From assembly GCA_950071955.1 (NCBI GenBank), contig CATMOC010000255.1:1-6000 (forward strand): DNA of 6,000 bases, given 5' to 3'. The position numbers were made by a program, and so were the translations under genes. Shown piece by piece: positions 1 to 5,220 of the stretch (position 1 is its first letter; every line of letters begins with the position of its first letter). The stretch comes from an uncultured Mesorhizobium sp. (GTDB lineage: Bacteria > Pseudomonadota > Alphaproteobacteria > Rhizobiales > Rhizobiaceae). A model generated the notes under the pieces. It saw only the letters and a list, made by a program, of their open reading frames with translations, did not search any database and had not been told where the DNA came from.

Positions 1-10
1 CTGCAGGACG

Positions 11-33
11 TGGCTCGGACTGGAAATGAGCCA
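11..33. repeat. Small inverted repeat downstream of the HD-GYP gene
   Basis: TGGCTC at 11-16 pairs exactly with GAGCCA at 28-33 around an 11-base loop, about 30 bases past the HD-GYP stop codon. No T-run follows on the minus strand. It might contribute to transcript ending, but the stem is short and could be chance. I see no gene in the remaining bases 1-62. Confidence 0.25.
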
Positions 34-62
34 GGCGGCGGAATAGCCCGCGTCTGCGCCTG

Positions 63-1496
63 TCAGGCCCATTGCAGGGCAGGTGCGTCCATATCGTCCG
101 ACGCGGCAAGCCGGCCGACGGCACACTTCAGGGCCGCAACGCATTCTCCGTCGAAGGCTGCACCGGTGTCGCGATCGAGAATGGCGAAGGCTTCCTCCAC
201 CGTCATCGCCGCACGATAGGGACGGTCCGCCGTCAGGGCATCGAATACGTCGGCGACGGTCAGCATGCGAACCTCCGGCACGATCTCGTCGCCCTTCAGC
301 CCGTACGGATAGCCTTTTCCGTCCAGACGCTCGTGATGGGCGCCCGCGATGTCGGCGAAGTCGCGGAAGATTGCCACCTTGTGCAGGATTTCCGCGCTGT
401 GGGCGGGATGGCTGCGGATCGAACGCCACTCCGCCTCGGCGGGCTTTCCCGGCTTGTCGAGGATCTGGTTCGAGACGGCAAGCTTGCCGATGTCGTGCAG
501 CAGCGCAGCGCGTCGCAACCAGCGCCGGTGCGCCGCGTCCAATCCCATCTCCTCCGCGATCATGTCGGTGAAGAGCGTGACGCGGTGGCTGTGGCCGGCG
601 GTGAAGGGGCTCTTGGCGTCGATGACGTCGGCGAAGGCCGCCGCGATGTCCTCGACATAGTCTTCCGTGACGACGGCGCTCGCGCGTGCCGGCGGCAAGG
701 CGAAGAGATGGTCTTCGAGGTTCCCGTCCTCGAGCGCCTCCCAGAAGCCTGGACGCTGCTCGGCGGCGGCGAATGCATCGACGACGGCGGGATCGAACCA
801 AGTGTTCCGCCGGGCCAGGACTTCGGCGCGGGCCGCCATGCGCCCGCCATCGGAATGGAAGATATCGGCCACCTGGGAGACAAGCGCGATGCGTGAGGCG
901 AGCGGAATGACGGCGCCCGCCCTCCCCTCCGGCTTGCCCGACCCGTCCCAGTGTTCGTCGAGCCAGCGGATGCCTTCCTGCACCGTTTCCGAAAACCGCA
1001 TCTTGGCGGCGATGTCGGCGCCCCGGTGGCAGCGGGTCTCGATCAGTTCGCGGGCGATCTGGCCGCCGTTGCGCAGGATGTTGAGGATGGCGCGCACACG
1101 CTCTGCGAAGCCGGACTCGAGGCCGGTTTTGTCGAAGACGAACCGCAAGGCCGCGGCGAGGCTGCCGTCGATCGTCTTGAAGTCGCGCTTGAACGAAATG
1201 TCGTCGGCCAGATAGAGCTCGCAGATGCGCGCGGCGTTGCTGGAGCAACCGAGATCCTTCAACAGCACGGTGAAATAGAGATCCGACAGCGCCGCGTCGT
1301 CGAGCGCCATCTCGATGCCGATCTGGGTGCCGATCCAGCAGGCGCGCTTGCAATGGCCGACCGGCTGACCTTCCGTGAGATCAAGCGCGTGGCTGAGCGC
1401 ACCAAGAAGCTCGGCGAGGCTCAATGCATTGGCGCGCGAATGCTGCGCGGCAGGAGGGTTCGGCTGGAGGGAGACCGTGGCAAACGGCGAGATCAT
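63..1496 (-). CDS. HD-GYP domain protein, predicted c-di-GMP phosphodiesterase with a degenerate N-terminal HD-GYP copy
   Basis: Predicted cytoplasmic metal-dependent phosphohydrolase of 477 residues that would hydrolyse cyclic di-GMP. The C-terminal domain (about 275-460) has the full signature: GHS at 301-303, HDIGK at 334-338, HP at 363-364, HHE at 387-389, DGKGYP at 392-397 and VADVFDAL at 414-421. The N-terminal half (about 27-215) appears to be a second, decayed copy: the HD site reads LLKDLG (78-83, Lys for His), HRG is at 157-159, and the GYP site reads DGSGKP (184-189). No membrane segment, response-regulator receiver domain or GGDEF domain is visible, so the decayed copy may sense or regulate. 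I kept the ATG at 1496, although no clear Shine-Dalgarno sequence precedes it. Homology to the family seems to begin near residue 27, where an in-frame TTG lies, so the start is less certain than the product. The gene is divergent from the crotonase gene. Confidence 0.92.
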   Translation of the reverse strand: MISPFATVSLQPNPPAAQHSRANALSLAELLGALSHALDLTEGQPVGHCKRACWIGTQIGIEMALDDAALSDLYFTVLLKDLGCSSNAARICELYLADDISFKRDFKTIDGSLAAALRFVFDKTGLESGFAERVRAILNILRNGGQIARELIETRCHRGADIAAKMRFSETVQEGIRWLDEHWDGSGKPEGRAGAVIPLASRIALVSQVADIFHSDGGRMAARAEVLARRNTWFDPAVVDAFAAAEQRPGFWEALEDGNLEDHLFALPPARASAVVTEDYVEDIAAAFADVIDAKSPFTAGHSHRVTLFTDMIAEEMGLDAAHRRWLRRAALLHDIGKLAVSNQILDKPGKPAEAEWRSIRSHPAHSAEILHKVAIFRDFADIAGAHHERLDGKGYPYGLKGDEIVPEVRMLTVADVFDALTADRPYRAAMTVEEAFAILDRDTGAAFDGECVAALKCAVGRLAASDDMDAPALQWA

Positions 1497-1596
1497 GTGC
1501 CATTCGTAGCCGATCGATCATTAACAACTCGCAAGCGCCGTGGCCTTGCGGAAGCGGCTGGACCAAGCCAGAACCGTCGAAGCGTGAGGATGCGAG
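1497..1596. promoter_or_regulatory. Divergent intergenic region, shared by HD-GYP and crotonase genes
   Basis: This 100-base gap separates two genes that point away from each other, so it should hold both promoters. It contains an AT-richer patch, ATCATTAACAA at 1516-1526, beside the 8-base palindrome GATCGATC at 1512-1519. I could not assign convincing -35/-10 boxes to either direction. The regulatory role is inferred from gene orientation alone. Confidence 0.4.
1586..1590 (+). promoter_or_regulatory. Ribosome binding site of the crotonase gene
   Basis: GAGGA lies 6 bases upstream of the ATG at 1597, which is good Shine-Dalgarno spacing. It supports that start over any internal ATG. Confidence 0.7.
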
Positions 1597-2430
1597 ATGC
1601 CTGAGCAGAGCAACGAGTTTTTCCGCGTCGAGCGTGACAGCGCCGTCGTGCACCTGATCATGGACCGCCCCGACCGCTCGAACGCCATGTCGCCCGACTT
1701 CTGGAGCGGCCTGCCGCGACACCTGGATGCCCTCGGAAGAGACGAGACCGTTCGTTGCGCCATCATATCGGGCGAAGGCCGCAATTTCACCGGTGGAATG
1801 GACCTTTCGGCCTTCGCCGATATCGCCAGGCTCTTCGACAACGAACCGGGACGCGCCGCCTATGCCATGCGCGACGTGATCCTGAACCTGCAGGACGCGT
1901 TCAACGCCATCGAGCGCGCCCGCTTTCCGGTCATCGCGGCCATTCATGGCGCCTGCATCGGGGCCGGCGTCGACCTGATCACGGCCTGCGACATGCGGAT
2001 CGCGTCTTCCGACGCCTTCTTCGCGATCGAGGAGATCCACATCGGCATGGCGGCCGACGTCGGCACGCTGCAGCGGCTGCCGAAGCTGATCGCACCGGCA
2101 GTCGCGGCCGAACTCGCCTATACCGGGCGGCGCTTCTCGGCGGACGAGGCGAAAGGCTTCGGCCTCGTGTCCGCCGTCCACGCGGACCGGGAGGCGACGG
2201 TCGCGGCGGCCTTCGATCTCGCGCGCTCCATTGCGGCGAAGTCACCACTGGCCATCGCCGGCATCAAACGGAACCTCGCCTACGCGCGCGATCATTCGGT
2301 CGCGGACGGCCTTGACTACATCGCCGCCTGGAACGCCGGCATGCTGCGGCCCGGCGACCTGATGGCGGCGGTGCAGGCGAAGATGGCGAAGCGGGACGCG
2401 GCGTTTCCGGACCTATTGCCGAAGGGGTGA
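1597..2430 (+). CDS. Enoyl-CoA hydratase/isomerase family protein, delta3,5-delta2,4-dienoyl-CoA isomerase type
   Basis: Crotonase-fold protein of 277 residues, predicted cytoplasmic. It probably moves double bonds in 3,5-dienoyl-CoA intermediates made during beta-oxidation of unsaturated fatty acids. The oxyanion-hole segments are visible at GRNFTGGMDL (61-70) and HGACIGAG (117-124). Three acidic residues, Asp126, Glu146 and Asp154, have the same spacing (+20 and +28) as the catalytic Asp176, Glu196 and Asp204 of rat dienoyl-CoA isomerase ECH1. The block ADVGTLQRLPK (153-163) is a hallmark of that branch. Length fits the family. A Shine-Dalgarno sequence at 1586-1590 supports the start. No other beta-oxidation gene is in the window, so the pathway is inferred from family. 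Other crotonase reactions remain possible, but the complete triad favours the isomerase. Confidence 0.9.
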   Translation: MPEQSNEFFRVERDSAVVHLIMDRPDRSNAMSPDFWSGLPRHLDALGRDETVRCAIISGEGRNFTGGMDLSAFADIARLFDNEPGRAAYAMRDVILNLQDAFNAIERARFPVIAAIHGACIGAGVDLITACDMRIASSDAFFAIEEIHIGMAADVGTLQRLPKLIAPAVAAELAYTGRRFSADEAKGFGLVSAVHADREATVAAAFDLARSIAAKSPLAIAGIKRNLAYARDHSVADGLDYIAAWNAGMLRPGDLMAAVQAKMAKRDAAFPDLLPKG

Positions 2431-2506
2431 CGAAACGGCGCTTACGACGAGACGTTTCAACGCCGCGTGGAGGAGGATTGACACCGGCGGTATCGCGCGC
2501 CGACCT

Positions 2507-3475
2507 CTACTCCGCCGCCTGAACCACACCATTCGTCCGCGCCGGCTCGCCCGGCAATCCCGGCCTCCCCGCCTCCGCCGGATTTCTGCGCACATAGTCT
2601 GCCTTGATGCTTTCCGAGGTCTGGCGCGAGCCGTCGTGGCTCCATCCTGGGGGCAGGAAGAGGTAGCCGAGGCGCTGCTTCAGGGTCAGCCCCGGCGAGA
2701 ATGCGTCCTTCAGCATCCCCCACCATTCGTGGAACGCGACCTTGACCGGATTGAAGGTGCCGAGGTTCTTGACGATGCCGTAGCGCGGCCGGTCCTCGTC
2801 CAGTTCGGGCACGAAGGTGCCGAACAGGCGGTCCCACACGATCAGCGTGCCGGCATAGTTGGCGTCGAGGTAGCGCGGGTTCGTGGCGTGGTGCACGCGG
2901 TGGTGCGACGGGGTGTTGAAGACCGCCTCGAACCAGCCGGGCAACCTGCCTACCGCCTCGGTGTGGATCCAGAACTGCCAGACGAGGTTGAAGCCGAAGA
3001 CGAAGGCAATCACAGCCGGGTGGAAGCCCAAAAGCACGATCGGCGCCTGCAGGACGAACATGCCCGTGAAGGTGCCTGTCCAGGATTGCCTCAGCGCGGT
3101 CGAGAGATTGTAGTGTTGGCTCGAATGGTGGTTGACGTGCTCGGCCCAGACCCAGCGCACCCGGTGCGCGATGCGGTGGTACCAGTAGTAGCGCAGGTCA
3201 TCGAGCAGGAATGCGACGACGAAGACCCACCAGTGCAGCCCGAGGTCGAAGAGGCGAAACTGCCAGACCCAGAGCAGCGCGGTGTAGGCGACGAAGCCGA
3301 GCAGGATGCCTGCGACCACGTTGCCGGTGCCCATCATCAGGCTGGTCAGCGTGTCGCGGGTTTCGAAATCGCCCTTGGCGCGGCCGGTGCGCACCAGCCA
3401 CAGTTCGAGCAGGATCGCTCCGACGAAGAACGGGATCGCCAGTTCGGTGACCTTTGGAAAATCGTATCCGTCCAT
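2507..3475 (-). CDS. Sterol desaturase family protein (fatty acid hydroxylase superfamily), di-iron membrane oxidase
   Basis: Integral membrane protein of 322 residues from the histidine-box superfamily that uses a di-iron centre and O2 to hydroxylate or desaturate lipids. The boxes are HRIAH (100-104), HVNHH (113-117) and HHRVHH (191-196), with a further histidine at 171. Hydrophobic stretches at about 12-28, 50-70, 80-96 and 138-170 would form the membrane part, leaving the boxes on the cytoplasmic face. The segment NYAGTLIVWDRLFGTF (206-221) is typical of the family. The tail after about 300 is rich in Pro, Gly and Ala and looks unstructured. The substrate cannot be read from sequence: bacterial members act on varied lipids, and 'sterol' is only a family name. 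The start codon overlaps the stop of the upstream gene (TGATG), and AAGGAG lies 6 bases before the ATG. The 3' end converges on the crotonase gene. Confidence 0.92.
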   Translation of the reverse strand: MDGYDFPKVTELAIPFFVGAILLELWLVRTGRAKGDFETRDTLTSLMMGTGNVVAGILLGFVAYTALLWVWQFRLFDLGLHWWVFVVAFLLDDLRYYWYHRIAHRVRWVWAEHVNHHSSQHYNLSTALRQSWTGTFTGMFVLQAPIVLLGFHPAVIAFVFGFNLVWQFWIHTEAVGRLPGWFEAVFNTPSHHRVHHATNPRYLDANYAGTLIVWDRLFGTFVPELDEDRPRYGIVKNLGTFNPVKVAFHEWWGMLKDAFSPGLTLKQRLGYLFLPPGWSHDGSRQTSESIKADYVRRNPAEAGRPGLPGEPARTNGVVQAAE

Positions 3476-3909
3476 CAGGCGCTCCTTCTCGCTTCCTGGC
3501 TGTCCTTAGGAGCAAGCCGGCCGGCAAGCCGCCAGGTTTCGCCCTGATCGGCGAATTCGAACCGCCCCCCGCGCCAGGTGTAGTCGTTCAGCGTCAGGTG
3601 GAGCGCCGCCGAGCCGGCCGGTTCCACCCGCAGGATGTCCGCGGGCGTGACGATGCGCGTGAGGAAATGCCCGCCGAAGGCCTGCACGATCCCAGTGCGG
3701 TCGCCGGAGAGTTCCAGGAAAGCGGTCCCGCGGTCGCTTGAAAGCACCACCGCGCCCGTCTTCTCGCCGGGGAAATCCGTTGCGAATCTCTGCCGCGCGG
3801 CTTCCGCGTCGGGCAGGACGGCATTGCGCGTCCCGCCGGTGAGATGCACGGAGAGCACGATCGCGGCGATACCGACCACCACCATCACGACGAGTACGGG
3901 CAGGCTCAT
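3475..3909 (-). CDS. Small protein with a single N-terminal membrane anchor, function unknown
   Basis: I do not recognise a family for this 144-residue protein. Residues 4-22 form one strongly hydrophobic helix rich in Val, Ile and Ala, either an uncleaved anchor or a signal-anchor. The remaining 120 residues are soluble and, by eye, mostly beta-prone (for example TGAVVLSS at 51-58 and ALHLTLNDYTWRGGRFEF at 102-119). No metal-binding or catalytic motif stands out. The frame is open upstream to 3954, but a Shine-Dalgarno GGAGGA at 3920-3925 points to the ATG at 3909, and the extra 15 residues would put charged residues before the anchor with no ribosome site. Its TGA overlaps the ATG of the sterol desaturase family gene by one base, so the two proteins are probably made together. 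It may be an accessory membrane protein of that oxidase; this is inference from coupling only. Confidence 0.8.
   Translation of the reverse strand: MSLPVLVVMVVVGIAAIVLSVHLTGGTRNAVLPDAEAARQRFATDFPGEKTGAVVLSSDRGTAFLELSGDRTGIVQAFGGHFLTRIVTPADILRVEPAGSAALHLTLNDYTWRGGRFEFADQGETWRLAGRLAPKDSQEARRSA
3482..3487 (-). promoter_or_regulatory. Ribosome binding site of the sterol desaturase family gene
   Basis: On the minus strand AAGGAG lies 6 bases before the ATG at 3475, inside the 3' end of the upstream gene. It fixes the start and shows that the overlapping gene has its own initiation signal in addition to TGATG coupling. Confidence 0.75.
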
Positions 3910-3919
3910 GCCTTGGTCT

Positions 3920-3925
3920 TCCTCC
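3920..3925 (-). promoter_or_regulatory. Ribosome binding site that decides the start of the small membrane protein
   Basis: GGAGGA on the minus strand lies 10 bases before the ATG at 3909. It is the reason for preferring 3909 over the upstream in-frame start at 3954. Confidence 0.65.
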
Positions 3926-3959
3926 CGCCGCCAGCCTCTGCGGACCGGCGACACCCAGA

Positions 3960-3987
3960 ATTATCATCCTTGACGTCGACCTCAAAG
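3960..3987 (-). promoter_or_regulatory. Possible promoter of the small membrane protein / sterol desaturase pair
   Basis: On the minus strand GATAAT (3965-3960) matches the -10 consensus at five of six bases. A poor -35 candidate, CTTTGA (3987-3982), sits 16 bases upstream. It lies in the 88-base gap after the synthase-like gene and would leave a leader of about 45 bases. The weak -35 makes this tentative; read-through from the secF cluster is the alternative. Confidence 0.3.
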
Positions 3988-3996
3988 CCCGACGTC
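3972..3996. repeat. Short inverted repeat just past the synthase-like gene
   Basis: GACGTCG at 3972-3978 is the exact reverse complement of CGACGTC at 3990-3996, giving a 7-base-pair stem with an 11-base loop, starting 1 base after the stop codon of the minus-strand synthase-like gene. There is no T-run after it on the minus strand, so a standard intrinsic terminator is not supported. It could be an RNA-stabilising hairpin or chance. Confidence 0.35.
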
Positions 3997-3997
3997 G

Positions 3998-4822
3998 TCA
4001 CCAGCCGCGGGCCGCGCGACGCAGCATGATCCAGTGCTTGCGCGCGACCGGGACCGGCTTGCCGCCCTCCAGCGGCGCAACCGCGACGCGGTCGAGTTGC
4101 GCGCCGGCAAGCGCGGCCGGCAGATAGGCGGGCCGCAACGATGGAGGCATGCCTCCAGCGCCTGCTTCGAACTGCCCGAGATGCTCCCGCCCGAGCGCGA
4201 TCATTGCCGCCACCGCCCGCTCGGCGCCCTCGCCTGCGCCGAGCAGCGCCTCGCGATCGGTGCCGGCGGCAGCGAGGATGTCGGCCGGCACGTAGCACTG
4301 GCCCCGGGCCCGGTGCAGCGGCAGAAGGCGCAGCATGCCGGCGATCGCCTGTGCGCAGCCTGCGTGGCCCGCCAACGAGGCATGAGCGACTGCGGCTTCC
4401 GGTTCGAGCAGAAGAGAGGCAAGCTGGATCAGCGCACCCGCGGTCTCACCGCAGTAGCCTTCGAGGCTCGTGCGATCGGGCATCGGATCGTTGTAGAGAT
4501 CGAAGATGCGCGCTTCGAGCATGTTGTCGAAGGCGGCGCGCGGGAGCTCGTATTCGTCTATCGCGCGCCGCAGGCCGTCGGCGACGGGGTTGCCCGTGAC
4601 CGTTTCGGTCGGAGCGGCGACCATGTCCCGCCACCATTGCAGCCGAATTTCCCCCGGCAGCGGCTCGCTTATGGCGTCGCGCACCCGCGAAACCTCGACG
4701 TTGAACGCATAGAGCGCGAGAAGGGCCGTCCGCTTGTCTTCGGGCGCGTAGAGCACCGACAGGTACCGGTCCGGGTCGCCCTTGCGGACGATCTCCGTCA
4801 CGTGGCCGGCATCGGATTCCAT
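3998..4822 (-). CDS. Squalene/phytoene synthase family protein lacking catalytic aspartates, NDUFAF6-like
   Basis: A 274-residue protein with the all-helical prenyl-synthase fold. True phytoene and squalene synthases have two DxxxD motifs that bind Mg-diphosphate. Here the first site reads YAFNVEVSRVRDAISEP (38-54), with Ser45 and Arg46 where the family has Asp, and only Asp49 left. The second reads LRLLPLHRARG (164-174), with Leu166 and His170 where the family has RDxxxD. The wording of both sites instead resembles human NDUFAF6, a mitochondrial factor for complex I assembly, as I recall its sequence (AFNVE...; CLRATPYH...). A non-enzymatic role in respiratory complex assembly at the inner membrane is therefore the best inference. 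The ATG at 4822 is 1 base past the stop of the Mth938-domain gene with no clear Shine-Dalgarno sequence, which suggests translational coupling. It ends the secF cluster. Confidence 0.88.
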   Translation of the reverse strand: MESDAGHVTEIVRKGDPDRYLSVLYAPEDKRTALLALYAFNVEVSRVRDAISEPLPGEIRLQWWRDMVAAPTETVTGNPVADGLRRAIDEYELPRAAFDNMLEARIFDLYNDPMPDRTSLEGYCGETAGALIQLASLLLEPEAAVAHASLAGHAGCAQAIAGMLRLLPLHRARGQCYVPADILAAAGTDREALLGAGEGAERAVAAMIALGREHLGQFEAGAGGMPPSLRPAYLPAALAGAQLDRVAVAPLEGGKPVPVARKHWIMLRRAARGW

Positions 4823-4823
4823 G

Positions 4824-5213
4824 TCATTCGACAGCGACGAGCGCGGCCGCCACTTCCCTGTCCTCGGCCAGCAGCACGTTGTAGGTGCGCACCGCCGACC
4901 CCGTCGACATCGGATCCGACGAGAGGCCGGCGTCCCGCAGGGCCTGCCGCAGTGCTGCCGGCAGACGGCGGAGGTCGCGGCCCATGCCGACCAGCAGGAC
5001 CTCGACCTCGGCGGCTTCCGCGATCACCCTGGCAAAATCCTCCTCGCCGAGGTTCTCCGGATCGGCAGGCTCCCAGCCATGGATGCCGGACGGCAGGCAG
5101 AGGATCGATCCGCGGTGCGACATGCCGGCGAAGCGAAACCCGCCATTGCCATAGGCGTCGATCGGGGCGCGGCCCGGAAAATGGGCATCGCGGATGATCA
5201 TGCCGCCGGTCAT
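4824..5213 (-). CDS. Mth938-domain (DUF498/DUF598) protein, NDUFAF3-like
   Basis: A 129-residue protein, almost entirely one Mth938 domain. Recognisable blocks are YGNGGFRF (21-28), HRGSIL (33-38), Trp47, the strand and turn VLLVGMGRD (72-80), and SAVRTYNVLLAEDR (106-119) near the C-terminus. There is no signal peptide or membrane segment. The human member NDUFAF3 helps assemble the Q module of respiratory complex I, and bacterial members lie next to secD/secF in many alphaproteobacteria. No enzymatic activity is established that I know of. The ATG at 5213 is 7 bases past the secF stop; a second in-frame ATG at 5201 (Met5) is possible, since the Shine-Dalgarno before either is weak. Its stop lies 1 base from the next gene, so secF, this gene and the synthase-like gene look like one transcript. 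Confidence 0.9.
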   Translation of the reverse strand: MTGGMIIRDAHFPGRAPIDAYGNGGFRFAGMSHRGSILCLPSGIHGWEPADPENLGEEDFARVIAEAAEVEVLLVGMGRDLRRLPAALRQALRDAGLSSDPMSTGSAVRTYNVLLAEDREVAAALVAVE

Positions 5214-5220
5214 CCCGTGG

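Noticed and set aside
72..896. Plus-strand open frame of 274 codons opposite the HD-GYP gene
   Set aside because: It lies antisense to a gene with clear catalytic motifs, its product has no recognisable domain, and long antisense frames are expected at this GC content.
1381..2181. Minus-strand open frame of 266 codons opposite the crotonase gene
   Set aside because: It crosses the divergent promoter gap and the start of the HD-GYP gene, and the crotonase frame has full motif support.
2431..2506. Possible bidirectional terminator between the convergent crotonase and desaturase genes (GAAACG at 2432-2437 with CGTTTC at 2453-2458)
   Set aside because: The stem is only 6 base pairs with a 15-base loop and no T-run on either strand, so it is not distinguishable from chance.
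2636..3547. Plus-strand open frame of 303 codons opposite the sterol desaturase family gene
   Set aside because: Its translation is rich in charged residues and has no domain, while the opposite strand carries all the histidine boxes and membrane helices.
3910..3954. Upstream extension of the small membrane protein by 15 residues
   Set aside because: The added residues are mostly charged, and the Shine-Dalgarno GGAGGA lies within the extension, placed for the ATG at 3909.
4034..5197. Plus-strand open frame of 387 codons opposite the synthase-like and Mth938-domain genes
   Set aside because: It spans two well-supported minus-strand genes and drifts into low-complexity Arg/Pro sequence, typical of a shadow frame.
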